NCBI GenBank assembly: GCA_003216955.1
Contig: QCHZ01000009.1
Location: forward strand, 1 to 57,125
Reading direction: 5' to 3'
DNA: 57,125 nucleotides
Source of the DNA: Prochlorococcus sp. AG-402-I21
GTDB taxonomy: Bacteria > Cyanobacteriota > Cyanobacteriia > PCC-6307 > Cyanobiaceae
Position numbers and translations under genes: made by a program. The notes beneath the pieces were generated by a model, which saw only the letters and a list, made by a program, of their open reading frames with translations, had not been told where the DNA came from and did no database searches. This document shows positions 28,610 to 38,590 of this stretch, one piece after another. Every line of letters starts with the position of its first letter. Position 1 is the stretch's first letter.

Positions 28610-29852
28610 TATATAATGGAAACTTATTGCAAAGTTCAGAAACTTTTTTGATTGATTCTTCCTTTATGTTTTCATCTTTAGGGTTAAGCAATCTATCTGC
28701 AATGATATTTCCAACATCTTCAAAGGCTTTTTCATCAAACCCCCTGGTCGTAAGAGCTGCTGAACCTAGCCTTAGCCCACTAGTCACAAATGGGGATTCG
28801 GGGTCAAAAGGGACAGTATTTTTGTTCGCGGTTATTTTGATATCGCTAACTAACTGATCAGCAACTTTACCTGTCATACCAATACTTCTAAGGTCAAGAA
28901 GAACAATATGATTATCAGTCCCTTTGCTCACAACAGAAATACCTCTTTTTTGAAGTTGATTGGAAAGAACTTTTGCATTTGAAATTACTCTTTGGCTATA
29001 GAGCTTGAATGCGGATTCAGAAGCTTCTTTGAATGCAACAGCCTTTGCTGCTATTACATGTTCTAAAGGACCTCCTTGGGTCCCTGGAAATACTGCCTTA
29101 TCAAGCTTTTTCCCAAGCTCTTCGTCTTTTGAGAGAATTAGTCCCCCCCTTGGCCCTCTAAGAGTTTTGTGAGTGGTTGTTGTAACTACATCACAATACG
29201 GAATTGGGCTTGGGTGAAGATCACTTGCCACTAAACCAGCAATGTGGGCAATATCAGCTAATAAATAAGCATTTACTTCATCAGCTATTGATCTAAAAGC
29301 CTGAAAGTCAATTTTTCGTGGGTACGCCGAGTAGCCACAAATAATTAGTTTTGGTTGATTTTCAATTGCTTTTTTTCTAATTGAATCCATATCAAGTATC
29401 TCTGTCGTTTTATCAACTTCGTAATGGCATGTCTTAAACCATTTGCCACTGACATTTACAGGAGAACCATGAGTGAGGTGACCTCCATGCGATAGGTCCA
29501 TTCCCATGATTTTGTCACCAGGCTTAAGAAGGCTTAGAAAAACTGCAAAGTTAGCTTGAGCTCCGCTGTGTGGTTGGACATTGGCCCAGTTTGCACCAAA
29601 AAGATTTTTTGCTCTATCAATTGCTAACTGCTCAATTCCATCGATATACTCACATCCTCCGTAATAACGTTTGTTGGGGAGACCTTCGGCATATTTATTT
29701 GTTAGGACTGATCCCTGTGCTTCCATCACTGCTTTTGAAGCGAAATTCTCACTTGCAATAAGTTCTAAATGAGTTTCTTGTCTTGATAATTCATTGTTTA
29801 TTAATTTCGCAATACTTGGATCACATTCCATCAAAGAAGATTGAATAGTCAC
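28596..29852 (-). CDS. glyA: Serine hydroxymethyltransferase
   Basis: A PLP enzyme that interconverts serine and glycine while charging tetrahydrofolate with a one-carbon unit, feeding thymidylate, purine and methionine synthesis. The 418-residue chain includes [10 protein letters not shown]-type residues (29-39), [11 protein letters not shown] (61-71), [11 protein letters not shown] and the PLP-binding [17 protein letters not shown] with Lys229. It heads the glyA-cinA-leuC-leuD run on the minus strand. Confidence 0.97.
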   Translation of the reverse strand: MTIQSSLMECDPSIAKLINNELSRQETHLELIASENFASKAVMEAQGSVLTNKYAEGLPNKRYYGGCEYIDGIEQLAIDRAKNLFGANWANVQPHSGAQANFAVFLSLLKPGDKIMGMDLSHGGHLTHGSPVNVSGKWFKTCHYEVDKTTEILDMDSIRKKAIENQPKLIICGYSAYPRKIDFQAFRSIADEVNAYLLADIAHIAGLVASDLHPSPIPYCDVVTTTTHKTLRGPRGGLILSKDEELGKKLDKAVFPGTQGGPLEHVIAAKAVAFKEASESAFKLYSQRVISNAKVLSNQLQKRGISVVSKGTDNHIVLLDLRSIGMTGKVADQLVSDIKITANKNTVPFDPESPFVTSGLRLGSAALTTRGFDEKAFEDVGNIIADRLLNPKDENIKEESIKKVSELCNKFPLYSENI

Positions 29853-29955
29853 TTTATTCTTTTATTTATGATGTGATAGTAGGCATATGTTTAGCCTAAT
29901 GAGAAAAAACTTTCTCTTATTTGCTGGTTATATAAGGATTTACAAATTTTTTAAA

Positions 29956-30029
29956 CGCGCCTGGAGAGATTCGAACTCCCGACCCTCTGATCCGTAGTCA
30001 GATGCTCTAATCCGCTGAGCTACAGGCGC
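29956..30029 (-). tRNA. tRNA-Arg(ACG)
   Basis: A 74-base cloverleaf on the minus strand: acceptor GCGCCTG pairs with CAGGCGC, the discriminator is G, the D-loop is AGCTCAGCGGATTAGAGC, the anticodon loop is CTACGGA with anticodon ACG, and the T-loop is TTCGAAT. The A34 should be deaminated to inosine to read CGU, CGC and CGA. CCA is not encoded. It lies in the 358-base gap between glyA and the DUF3181 gene; I see nothing else firm in that gap. Confidence 0.97.
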
Positions 30030-30210
30030 ATAAAAAAACAATATCAGATTGACTACCAAAGAATAGGAAAATATGTGTGTGTCTATGCCTTAAAAATTCA
30101 TTGAAATACTATCGTAAACTTAAAAAGTTATTTTTCCATTAATTTTTTCATTTTTAGATAGTAACTAATCTCCATCTAAGGTCACTAGTAATAGAAAAAA
30201 CTATGCTTTT

Positions 30211-30507
30211 ATGTCCAATCATGTCGATTCATCGCAAATTAATGAGCTAGCGGTCTCAATAGCTGACAGATTATTTATTCAAGTTGGAAATTGGAACCTT
30301 TATCTAGGCGATGCTGGCCTTGCAAAGGACTTAGCTATTGAATGTCAGGCTAACTTTGATCAAGGTGCAAATGTTGCAGCTAGAAAAGGTCTTGAAGGGA
30401 TTCAAGTAAAACTTGGCGGAGGTAAAACTAGGTTGCCATTATCAAAATTAATTCCACCAAATCAATTTTTTGACCTTGAGGAGATTTTAGAACCCTATTG
30501 CAGATAA
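30211..30507 (+). CDS. DUF3181 family protein
   Basis: A 98-residue soluble protein that fits the cyanobacterial DUF3181 family: SIADRLFIQVGNWNLYLGDAGLA near the N-terminus and LPLSKLIPPNQFFDLEEI near the C-terminus. The function is unknown and no catalytic motif is visible. The following small gene begins within its last ten bases in another frame, so the two are probably translated together. Confidence 0.72.
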   Translation: MSNHVDSSQINELAVSIADRLFIQVGNWNLYLGDAGLAKDLAIECQANFDQGANVAARKGLEGIQVKLGGGKTRLPLSKLIPPNQFFDLEEILEPYCR

Positions 30508-30797
30508 GATTTGAGAAATTGCTTTTGTTATTCTTGCTAATCATTCAAGTGACTAATGCCAGAGAGGTTGTAAGGCAGCGAATTGGTCGCTTAGGAGAAA
30601 GACTTATTGGAAAAGTTGCTGATGCTGATGCACAGGTTGAAAAGGAATTAATGAAAGAGATGGAAATAGCTTTTCAAGAGTTTGGTATTGAAGCAAGAAT
30701 TCTCTCAGTCAGTGGCCTGCAAACTGATGACATGAATTGTTTAGAAATCCCACTTAAAGTTAGATCAGAAAAAGATGTTTTTCTTAAAGACGAATAA
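30498..30797 (+). CDS. Small secreted or anchored protein, uncharacterised
   Basis: A 99-residue protein that I cannot assign. A basic N-terminus and hydrophobic run (LLLLFLLIIQVTNA, about 8-21) look like a signal peptide or anchor. It is followed by a charged, helix-forming region beginning REVVRQRIGRLGERLIGKVADADAQ and ending in a Lys/Glu-rich tail. The start is a TTG overlapping the DUF3181 gene by ten bases; a GTG at 30549 would remove the hydrophobic part. It converges on murJ with a 14-base overlap. Confidence 0.55.
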   Translation: MQIRFEKLLLLFLLIIQVTNAREVVRQRIGRLGERLIGKVADADAQVEKELMKEMEIAFQEFGIEARILSVSGLQTDDMNCLEIPLKVRSEKDVFLKDE

Positions 30798-32391
30798 ATT
30801 TTTCTTTGAAAAACTTATTTAAACTATCAATATCATCAACTTTAAGAATGATTGCTAGAAAATAGAATATAATCAGACTAATTCCAGATGATATTAAAAT
30901 CTTAATTAATAAATTAAAAAAACTATAGGGTAAATATATTAGTTTAAAAATAAAGAATGAGCTAATACAGGAAATTAAACCAATAAAAAAAATTCTAAGA
31001 TTTTGAGAAACTATTTTTGATAATTTTAGGTTATCTAGTTTATTATTTAATTTTAATAGTAAAAGTATGCAAGCAAAGAAATTAACAAATGTAGTTGAAT
31101 ATACTAAACCATTTATTCCTAAGTTAATTGGTGATAGTTCTCCCCATGGACTTGTTCCTCCTATTAAAAACCAGTCAAAAAATAAGTTTAATAATATTGC
31201 TATAATTGATATTTTAAATGGTGTTTTTGAATCTTCAACACCATAAAATACTCTAACTAATAGATCTCTTGATAGATAAAAAGGCATACCTATCCCATAC
31301 GCAATCAATAGTTGGCTTACAACATCTATGGCATTTTGGTTGAATGAACCTCTCCCATAGATTAATATTACTATTGGAGTAGATAGTGAAATAAATATAG
31401 AACCTAGAAATACCATCGAAAAAGAGGAAATAATTAATCCTTGATGGATTTTTTTGATCAAGTTTAAATGATTTTCTCGAGCTCTTAACCTTACGAAAAC
31501 AGGTAATAATGGAATTAAAATAGCATTTGATATTATTCCAAGAGGGGCTTGAACTAAATAGTTTGCGTAACTTAGAGCAGCGGCAGCTCCAACTATTTTT
31601 GATGCAAAGAATAAATCAGTAAGAACATTGATTTGCATCATTCCTGAAGAAAGTGAAGCGGGTGCAATCATTCTCCAGGCTCTTTTTAGCTCTGAGTATT
31701 TTGTTTGGATTGAAAGACTAATAGTAAATATACCTTTTTTAATTAGAAAAGGTATTTGGATCAAATATTGAGATAGCGCACCTATAAATGTTGCCTTTGC
31801 AAGAATAATTCCTCCTCTCAAATTTAATTCATATATATCAGCTGAATTCTCTTTATTAATCCAAAAGTTTGATACAGAAATTATAATTATAAGACTTGAA
31901 ATTAATGGAGCTATAGATGGGATTAAAAATTCTTTTTTCGCATTTAGAGATCCAAAACTCAGTCCTATTAGGCCAGATAAGAAAATAATAGGAGACATTA
32001 TCTTTAATTGATAAGATGCTATTTCTTTTGTCTCAGCTGTTAAATTCGGTCCAACTAAATTAATCAATAAATCTGATGAAAATAAAATAAAAATACTTAT
32101 TATTAATAGTATTATAGATAAAAGATTATTTATTGAACTTATAAATAATCTACTTTCAACTTTGTTTTTACCTGCTACTAGCGTTACCATTGAGTTATGC
32201 AATGGCCCATTAATACCTCCTAAAAGAACTAAGAAAAATCCAGGTATAATATAAGCATAATTATATGCATCATATGCAGCAGTAATTCCGAAAGCACCAG
32301 CAATAACTAATTGCCTTGCCATGCCTCCAAATTTGCTTAATAAAGTACCTAAACTTACAACGAAAGCAATTTCTCTGATTGATTTCGGCAT
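30784..32391 (-). CDS. murJ: Lipid II flippase MurJ
   Basis: A MATE/MVF-family multi-pass membrane protein of 535 residues that flips lipid II for peptidoglycan assembly. It starts with IREIAFVVSLGTLLSKFGGMARQLVIAGAFG and continues with YNYAYIIPGFFLVLLGGINGPLHNSMV, both typical of MviN/MurJ, and has around 14 hydrophobic segments. The conserved GRGSFN (middle) and YGIGMPFYLSRDLLVRVFYG are also typical. It is a single gene, convergent with the small protein upstream and divergent from sfsA. Confidence 0.93.
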   Translation of the reverse strand: MPKSIREIAFVVSLGTLLSKFGGMARQLVIAGAFGITAAYDAYNYAYIIPGFFLVLLGGINGPLHNSMVTLVAGKNKVESRLFISSINNLLSIILLIISIFILFSSDLLINLVGPNLTAETKEIASYQLKIMSPIIFLSGLIGLSFGSLNAKKEFLIPSIAPLISSLIIIISVSNFWINKENSADIYELNLRGGIILAKATFIGALSQYLIQIPFLIKKGIFTISLSIQTKYSELKRAWRMIAPASLSSGMMQINVLTDLFFASKIVGAAAALSYANYLVQAPLGIISNAILIPLLPVFVRLRARENHLNLIKKIHQGLIISSFSMVFLGSIFISLSTPIVILIYGRGSFNQNAIDVVSQLLIAYGIGMPFYLSRDLLVRVFYGVEDSKTPFKISIIAILLNLFFDWFLIGGTSPWGELSPINLGINGLVYSTTFVNFFACILLLLKLNNKLDNLKLSKIVSQNLRIFFIGLISCISSFFIFKLIYLPYSFFNLLIKILISSGISLIIFYFLAIILKVDDIDSLNKFFKEKFIRL

Positions 32392-32467
32392 GTTAGATTT
32401 GAGAAAAGAGAGCTTTCATTTTTTTTTTGAATATTTTTAGTTATTGTTTTAATTGGATGTTAATTAA

Positions 32468-33232
32468 GTGATTGAGATTGGGAAAACCATTATTAAGTTT
32501 CCCCCTCTTGTAGAGGGAATCTTAATTAAGAGATATAAGAGATTTTTGGCTGATGTTGAGTTGGCTGATGGTGAAATTGTTACCGCTCATTGTGCAAATA
32601 CAGGACCAATGAAAGGGGTTTTGTGGCCTGGTGGTCGAGTCAGACTTAAGTACTCTCCTTCGCCTAAACGTAAATTAGATTGGTCTTGGGAGCAAGCTGA
32701 GGTGCCAAGTCATAATGAGTTGAAGAGATGCTGGGTTGGTATCAATACATCTTTACCTAATAAGTTGATTAGGAATTTGGTTGAGGCGAATGGCTTAGAA
32801 AAGCAATTGGGTTTAATTGCAAATATCAAGCCTGAGGTTAAATATGGTTTGGAAGGTAAAAGTCGAATTGATTTATTACTTACACCAGAAGCAAGCAACT
32901 CAGATAATAGAAAAATTTATATTGAGGTTAAAAATACAACTTGGTGTGAAAAAAAATTGGCTTTGTTCCCTGACACGGTAACGAAAAGAGGTCAAAAACA
33001 TTTGAAGGAACTAATGAGCATTTGTACTAATTCAAGAGCGATATTGATTCCTTGTATTAGCAGGAGTGATATGGAGATTTTTGCACCTTGTGATTTAGCA
33101 GATCCTTTGTATGGGGAATTATTTAGAGAGGCAATATCTATGGGTGTAGAGGTTATTCCATGTGCATTTGGTTTCTTTTCCGACCAAGTAACTTGGGAAG
33201 GTGTTAAACCCTTTAAGATTTCACAAAAATAA
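32468..33232 (+). CDS. sfsA: SfsA family protein
   Basis: A 254-residue protein of the SfsA family, named for sugar-fermentation stimulation in E. coli, with a PD-(D/E)xK-like nuclease fold and DNA/RNA-binding OB-like N-terminus; its true role is uncertain. Motifs include [29 protein letters not shown] and YIEVKNTT (the acidic-x-Lys of the fold), followed by [16 protein letters not shown]. The start codon is GTG. It is monocistronic; the 265-base gap that follows belongs to the amt1 promoter. Confidence 0.93.
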   Translation: MIEIGKTIIKFPPLVEGILIKRYKRFLADVELADGEIVTAHCANTGPMKGVLWPGGRVRLKYSPSPKRKLDWSWEQAEVPSHNELKRCWVGINTSLPNKLIRNLVEANGLEKQLGLIANIKPEVKYGLEGKSRIDLLLTPEASNSDNRKIYIEVKNTTWCEKKLALFPDTVTKRGQKHLKELMSICTNSRAILIPCISRSDMEIFAPCDLADPLYGELFREAISMGVEVIPCAFGFFSDQVTWEGVKPFKISQK

Positions 33233-33352
33233 AATATCTAGAACAAAATACTCAGGCAGGTCTATTTTTACTATATGAGCTAGTTTTTTTATTTTGATTT
33301 TTAATTGTGGGATTTAAATCAATTTGAAAAGTTAATCAATTTGCCCTAAAAA

Positions 33353-33401
33353 TGTGTAAATAAGAACATATCTGTAGTACCAAACTGTTTTTTTGTATAA
33401 A
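33353..33401 (+). promoter_or_regulatory. Candidate NtcA site and -10 upstream of amt1
   Basis: TGT-N10-ACA at 33353-33368 fits the looser NtcA consensus (TGT-N9/10-ACA), but the core reads GTG-N8-AAC rather than GTA-N8-TAC. A TATAAA box lies at 33396-33401, 27 bases later, somewhat far for a class II promoter. amt1 is a known NtcA target in cyanobacteria, so the assignment rests partly on that knowledge. No other gene is seen in the 265-base gap. Confidence 0.35.
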
Positions 33402-33497
33402 CACCTACATCTTCTCACTATCTGTTGCATTCATATTGTTAATTGTATAAATTTTGGATTAACTATCCATTTCTTTTTTTCGAAGTAAGCATCATTT

Positions 33498-34988
33498 ATG
33501 ACCACTGCTTTGCAATCGCCTCCAAGGCGAAGTACTTCTCGTCTTCAAGACGCAAGTCTTTTGAACGGGCCAATGCTTCTTCTAAGAAGCATTAAAGGTT
33601 TTAGAAGAAGTCAATCTTGGGCTTGGCTAGCGTCTGTCCCATTGGCTCTTTTAGGATTAGGTGTTTTCACTTTCTCTGCTAGAGCTGAAGTTGCTCTTTC
33701 AGATTTAACTGGACCTCAAGCTGCTGCATTCTTGGCAGACAATCTTTGGTTATTTATAGCCACAATCCTCGTTATTTTTATGAACGCAGGATTTGCAATG
33801 GTTGAAGCTGGTATGTGTCGCCAAAAAAATGCGGTTAACATATTAGCTAAAAACTTATTTGTTTTTGCTCTTGCTGTTACGGCCTATTGGGTTATTGGCT
33901 ATTCTCTAATGTATGGCGGTTCAGTAATTGATGGTTGGCTGTATTTCCAAGGCTTATTTGTTGATCCTGATCCTTCAGCCGCATTAGAGTGTGCTGCTGC
34001 TGGTGATACAGGTTGTCTTGTCCCAGCAGTTGATTTCCTTTTCCAATCTGCTTTTGCTGGTACAGCTGCAACGATCGTTTCTGGATTAGTAGCTGAGAGA
34101 GTCAAATTTGGTGAATTTGTCGTTTTCTCAATAGTTTTAACTGCTTTTATCTACCCAATTGCTGGTAGCTGGCAGTGGAATGGTGGATGGCTTGCTGAAC
34201 TTGGCTTTATTGATTTTGCTGGTTCATCTATCGTTCACTCTGTTGGAGGATGGGCAGGTCTTGTTGGGGCAATGCTTCTAGGACCACGTATCGGCAAATT
34301 TGTTGATGGTAAAGCTCAAGCTATGCCTGGTCACAATATGGCTATTGCAACTTTAGGAGCGCTAATCCTTTGGATTGGTTGGTATGGATTTAATCCTGGT
34401 TCCGAATTAGCAATGGATCAATATGTTGCTTACGTTGCAGTAACAACAACATTGGCAGCAGCTGGTGGAGCAATTGCGGCTACAGTTCTATCTACAATTA
34501 CATCTGGTAAGCCTGATCTAACCATGATCATCAACGGTATTCTTGCTGGCTTAGTAAGTATCACTGCTGGTTGCGGCAATATGACTTTTGCTGGATCTTG
34601 GCTTGCTGGCGCAGTTGGTGGATTAATCGTAGTAGTAGCAGTAGCTGCCTTAGATTCTGCAGGTATTGACGATCCAGTTGGTGCTTTCTCAGTTCACGGC
34701 GTTTGCGGTGTTTGGGGAACTGTAGTCATCGGCCTTTGGGGCGTTGATGGCATGGACCCAGGTGCAGCAGGAATTGGCCTTCTCAACGGAGGAGGAATTA
34801 ACCAATTCTTCATTCAGGCATTAGGTGCAGCTGCTTATGGTATCTGGACTGTTGTTACATGCTGGATTGCTTGGCAAATTATTGGTGGCTTCTTCGGTGG
34901 CATCAGAGTTAGCGAAGCAGAAGAGACCCAAGGTCTTGATATTGGTGAGCATGGAATGGAGGCTTATCCTGACTTTGCTTCTAGCTAG
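33498..34988 (+). CDS. amt1: Ammonium transporter
   Basis: An Amt/MEP/Rh channel-like ammonium transporter, the main ammonium uptake route in Prochlorococcus. The 496 residues comprise an N-terminal extension with a signal-like hydrophobic segment (about 42-62, ending ARAEVA) and eleven predicted membrane helices. Family motifs include NAGFAMVEAGMCRQKNAVN, DFAGSSIVHSVGGWAGLVGA with the pore His, NGILAGLVSITAGC and the second pore His in GAFSVHGVCGVWGT. A strong terminator follows. Codon use is noticeably richer in G/C than in neighbours, as for highly expressed genes. Confidence 0.97.
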   Translation: MTTALQSPPRRSTSRLQDASLLNGPMLLLRSIKGFRRSQSWAWLASVPLALLGLGVFTFSARAEVALSDLTGPQAAAFLADNLWLFIATILVIFMNAGFAMVEAGMCRQKNAVNILAKNLFVFALAVTAYWVIGYSLMYGGSVIDGWLYFQGLFVDPDPSAALECAAAGDTGCLVPAVDFLFQSAFAGTAATIVSGLVAERVKFGEFVVFSIVLTAFIYPIAGSWQWNGGWLAELGFIDFAGSSIVHSVGGWAGLVGAMLLGPRIGKFVDGKAQAMPGHNMAIATLGALILWIGWYGFNPGSELAMDQYVAYVAVTTTLAAAGGAIAATVLSTITSGKPDLTMIINGILAGLVSITAGCGNMTFAGSWLAGAVGGLIVVVAVAALDSAGIDDPVGAFSVHGVCGVWGTVVIGLWGVDGMDPGAAGIGLLNGGGINQFFIQALGAAAYGIWTVVTCWIAWQIIGGFFGGIRVSEAEETQGLDIGEHGMEAYPDFASS

Positions 34989-35019
34989 TTAACTTGTTTA
35001 ATTCTCTAACATTAAACTT

Positions 35020-35050
35020 AAAAAAGCCCGGAATATATCCGGGCTTTTTT
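35020..35050 (+). terminator. Rho-independent terminator of amt1
   Basis: A G/C-rich stem, AAGCCCGGA paired with TCCGGGCTT across the loop ATATA, is flanked by an A run and followed by six T residues, 32 bases after the amt1 stop codon. It is the clearest intrinsic terminator in the window and shows that amt1 is transcribed alone. Confidence 0.93.
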
Positions 35051-35107
35051 AGTGTGGTTTAATAGTGATGAGAATCCTATCAATTTGTTTTTAATTATTT
35101 AATTGAA

Positions 35108-36310
35108 ATGGATACTCAAGCATTCAAGCAAACTCTTCATAAGTCAGATAGATATAACAGGAGAGGCTTTGGTTCCGCAAATAAGCGAGCTCAGGCCTTG
35201 GCTGAGGCTTATCAAAGTGGTTTGATCGGATCTATTAGAGAAAATGGAAATGAATTAGATCATGGTCGACTCAAAGTTAAAATTGCAGAGGCTTTCGGGT
35301 TTTGTTGGGGAGTAGAAAGGGCTGTAGCAATGGCTTATGAGACTAGAAAGCATTATCCAAATGAAAAGATATGGATTACTAATGAAATTATTCATAATCC
35401 TTCAGTAAATGACCAGCTAAGGAAAATGGATGTTCTTTTTATTACTGAGGAGAAAGGAATCAAAGATTTTTCAGGCGTAAAAGATGGAGATGTCGTAATT
35501 CTTCCTGCTTTTGGTGCAACTGTTCAAGATATGAAAATGCTTCACGATAGAGGCTGTCATATTATTGATACCACTTGTCCATGGGTTTCAAAAGTTTGGC
35601 ATACAGTTGAGAAGCATAAAAAACATACATTTACCTCCATCATTCATGGAAAATACAAACATGAAGAAACACTTGCGACTAGCTCTTTCGCAGGAACTTA
35701 TTTAGTTGTATTTGACTTGGATGAAGCCAATTATGTAGCTCAATATATTCTTGGCAATGGAAATAGGGAGGAATTCTTAAGACGTTTTGCTAAAGCATCT
35801 TCTGCTGGTTTTGATCCCGACAAGGATTTGAAAAGAATTGGGGTCGCGAATCAGACAACAATGCTTAAAAGTGAAACAGAAGAGATAGGCAAATTATTCG
35901 AAAAAACGATGCTAAAACAATATGGACCAGCTGAATTAAATGAACATTTTCTAGCTTTCAATACTATTTGTGATGCTACTGAGGAAAGACAAGGAGCGAT
36001 GTTTTCTCTAGTTGATGAACCCCTTGATCTTATGGTTGTAATTGGTGGTTATAACTCTTCAAACACTACTCATCTGCAAGAAATAGCAGTGAGTAGAGGT
36101 ATTCGCTCTTTTCATATTGATACTCCAGAGCGCATTGGAGAAGAGACAAATACTATTACTCACATGCCACTTGAAGGTGAATTAATTACTGAGAAGGAAT
36201 TTCTTCCAACTGGCAATATTAAAGTGGGTATCACCTCTGGTGCCTCTACTCCAGATCGAGTGGTTGAGCACGTAATACATAAGCTTATGAAAATAAGTGA
36301 AAAAGATTAA
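35108..36310 (+). CDS. ispH: 4-hydroxy-3-methylbut-2-enyl diphosphate reductase
   Basis: The last enzyme of the MEP isoprenoid pathway, making IPP and DMAPP with an iron-sulfur cluster. The three cluster cysteines are visible at 66 ([10 protein letters not shown]), 157 (DTTCPWV) and 288 ([11 protein letters not shown]). The His residues in IHNPSV and [10 protein letters not shown] fit the active site. At 400 residues it is longer than enterobacterial IspH and has the N-terminal extension and inserts of the cyanobacterial/plant type. It feeds carotenoid and chlorophyll-tail synthesis. Confidence 0.97.
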   Translation: MDTQAFKQTLHKSDRYNRRGFGSANKRAQALAEAYQSGLIGSIRENGNELDHGRLKVKIAEAFGFCWGVERAVAMAYETRKHYPNEKIWITNEIIHNPSVNDQLRKMDVLFITEEKGIKDFSGVKDGDVVILPAFGATVQDMKMLHDRGCHIIDTTCPWVSKVWHTVEKHKKHTFTSIIHGKYKHEETLATSSFAGTYLVVFDLDEANYVAQYILGNGNREEFLRRFAKASSAGFDPDKDLKRIGVANQTTMLKSETEEIGKLFEKTMLKQYGPAELNEHFLAFNTICDATEERQGAMFSLVDEPLDLMVVIGGYNSSNTTHLQEIAVSRGIRSFHIDTPERIGEETNTITHMPLEGELITEKEFLPTGNIKVGITSGASTPDRVVEHVIHKLMKISEKD

Positions 36311-36372
36311 TTAGGATTAATCACAATTTTGACCCAATTTCTCGTAGGATAGATTAACAATATTTGTTGAAG

Positions 36373-36906
36373 ATGGCTCAACCTACAAGTTCTAATATTA
36401 AAGATTCTGACTCACAAAAGGTTGAAGTCGTTGTACAGAGCCCTGAAGGGGAAGTGAATATTTTTGGAGAACTTTCAATATTAGTTCTTAGAGTTAGTTT
36501 TAGTTTGTTGATGGTTCATCACGGTTTGGAGAAATTAAATGATCCAGGAGGTTTCGCTGAATTTGTTGTTGGTAAATACTTCAGTTTTCTTCCTGGTGAT
36601 CCTGTGATTTGGACATACATGGCTGCCGTTACTCAAATAGTTTGTCCAATTGGTTTGGCTACTGGGGTATTGGCAAGATTATCCTCCTTGGGTTTGTTAT
36701 CAACTATGGTATTTGCGTTGTATTTCCACTTTATTGATACTGGATTAGAAGGATTCCCTTTCGCAGTAGTAGAAAATCACAATTATATATTTGAATTGTC
36801 GGCCATTTACGCAGCAATATCATTTTATTTTTTATGTGCTGGTCCTGGGAGGCTTTCACTCTTTAGGAAATCAAATAAAATAACTTATTATCCAAAAGGT
36901 ACATAA
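36373..36906 (+). CDS. DoxX family membrane protein
   Basis: A four-helix DoxX-like membrane protein of 177 residues from the ATG at 36373; an upstream TTG at 36364 would add three residues. After a soluble N-terminal 30 residues come LVLRVSFSLLMVHHGLEKL (the DoxX signature), helices near 70-90, 98-118 and 136-153, and NHNYIFELSAIYA. DoxX proteins have been linked to respiratory or thiosulfate oxidation and to redox stress, but no role is assigned here. It follows ispH on the same strand after about 60 bases. Confidence 0.83.
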   Translation: MAQPTSSNIKDSDSQKVEVVVQSPEGEVNIFGELSILVLRVSFSLLMVHHGLEKLNDPGGFAEFVVGKYFSFLPGDPVIWTYMAAVTQIVCPIGLATGVLARLSSLGLLSTMVFALYFHFIDTGLEGFPFAVVENHNYIFELSAIYAAISFYFLCAGPGRLSLFRKSNKITYYPKGT

Positions 36907-36969
36907 ATTAAGACTAGTTTTTAAGCTCACATAATAATATTGAAATTTAAAAAATACTAATTATAAATA

Positions 36970-38526
36970 TCAATGTAAAAAGTGTCTTCTGCCAGTGAGA
37001 ACCATTTTTAGTCCTAATTCATTACATGCATTAATAGAATCTTTGTCCCTAATACTTCCCCCTGGCTGAATAATTGAACTAATACCATACTCAGCTGCCA
37101 TTTTGACAGTATCGTCGAATGGGAAAAAACCATCACTAGCCAAAACAGCCCCTTTTGATTTAATACCAGCCGCGTCTAATGCAAGTTTTGCTGAACCTAT
37201 CCTATTCATTTGACCAGCTCCAATTCCTAGACTTTGCTGATTAGATGCAACAGCTATTGCATTTGATCTTATATGTTTTACGATTTTCCAAGCAAAAGAC
37301 AAGTCATTTATTTCTTCTTCTGATGGGATTAATTTCGTAACATTTTTCCATTCTGTTTGATCAATACTTGGTTCATCTAAATCTTGAATTAATAAACCAC
37401 CAAGTATGCTTCTGATATGATTTTTATCTGCTTTTTGAATAGACTCAGCTTTTAATTCTAATAGCCTTAGATTTTTCTTTTTTGAAAGTATTTCTCTTGC
37501 ATTATTATCAAAATATGGAGCTACAATACATTCAATAAATATATTTTCAAGTTCTCTAGCTGCAGCTTCATCAACAGGACAATTTATTGCAATAATCCCC
37601 CCAAAAGCACTTACTCTATCTCCATCTAATGCTCTTTTAAGAGCATTAGATGGAGAATCACCAATGGCCACTCCGCAAGGATTTGTATGTTTAATTACTA
37701 CCGCTGCTTTTTGATATGAAGGGCTAATAATATTATTTTGATATCCAAATTCACGAAGAGTAGATAAAGCAGCCTCCAGATCGAGAAGATTATTTGTACT
37801 TAATTCTTTCCCTTGTAATTGATTAGCTCCACTCCACCCTTTCTCAGGCTCTCCGTACCATGAGGCATTTTGATGAGGATTTTCTCCATACCTAAGTTCC
37901 TGTTTTAATGGCAAGCTTTGCAACCAAGAAGCCTTTTTTTGGGAGCCTTGGTTGGAAATCCATTTACTTATTGTTAGATCATATTTGGCTGTATGCTCAA
38001 AGGCTTGTTGAGAATAGTTTTTTCGTAATTCATTGGTTATTGTTTTTGATCTATATGCATCAATTAAGTTTGAGTACTGACTTGGATCTGTGACTACAAG
38101 AACATCTTGATGGTTTTTTGCGGCTGCTCGGATCATTGTTGGACCGCCAATATCAATATTCTCGATTGCCTCTTCCCATGAAACATTTTCTTTTGAAATT
38201 GTTTGTTCAAATGGATATAAGTTAACAACCACTAAATCAATTGGATTTATATTTTGTACCTTCAAATCTTCCAAATGGTTTTGTTTATCTCTTCTAGCTA
38301 ATATTCCTCCATGTATTTTGGGATTAAGTGTTTTTACTCTTCCTTCAAGAATTTCTGGAAATCCCGTGTAATCTGCTATTCGAGTGACAGGCAGATTTAC
38401 ACTCTCAATTAACTTTGCAGTCCCGCCACTTGAAATAATTCTGAAGCCCAATTCATTAATTAATACCTGAGCTAGAGGAATTAAACCAGTTTTGTCAGAG
38501 ACACTTAAAAGAGCAATAGGTGACAT
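36970..38526 (-). CDS. purH: Bifunctional AICAR transformylase / IMP cyclohydrolase
   Basis: It catalyses the last two steps of de novo purine synthesis. The N-terminal cyclohydrolase domain carries [16 protein letters not shown] and [13 protein letters not shown] (62-74). The C-terminal transformylase domain carries the Lys279-His280 pair ([10 protein letters not shown]), [13 protein letters not shown] and ASDGFFPF. Length 518 is normal. Codons 291-303 form a perfect 18-bp inverted repeat with a two-base spacer (37619-37656). It is divergent from the esterase gene. Confidence 0.98.
   Translation of the reverse strand: MSPIALLSVSDKTGLIPLAQVLINELGFRIISSGGTAKLIESVNLPVTRIADYTGFPEILEGRVKTLNPKIHGGILARRDKQNHLEDLKVQNINPIDLVVVNLYPFEQTISKENVSWEEAIENIDIGGPTMIRAAAKNHQDVLVVTDPSQYSNLIDAYRSKTITNELRKNYSQQAFEHTAKYDLTISKWISNQGSQKKASWLQSLPLKQELRYGENPHQNASWYGEPEKGWSGANQLQGKELSTNNLLDLEAALSTLREFGYQNNIISPSYQKAAVVIKHTNPCGVAIGDSPSNALKRALDGDRVSAFGGIIAINCPVDEAAARELENIFIECIVAPYFDNNAREILSKKKNLRLLELKAESIQKADKNHIRSILGGLLIQDLDEPSIDQTEWKNVTKLIPSEEEINDLSFAWKIVKHIRSNAIAVASNQQSLGIGAGQMNRIGSAKLALDAAGIKSKGAVLASDGFFPFDDTVKMAAEYGISSIIQPGGSIRDKDSINACNELGLKMVLTGRRHFLH
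37619..37656. repeat. Perfect 18-bp inverted repeat inside purH
   Basis: Bases 37619-37636 are the exact reverse complement of 37639-37656, separated by TT. The repeat spans the conserved purH codons for [13 protein letters not shown]. As RNA it would form an 18-pair hairpin with almost no loop, and as DNA it could extrude a cruciform. The encoded residues are family-typical, so the symmetry arises from codon choice. Confidence 0.9.
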
Positions 38527-38590
38527 CTTTATTTTCTGAAAGCGATTCTTCTCGATAACCTACGCATCAAAGTGCCATATTGCATTCTAG

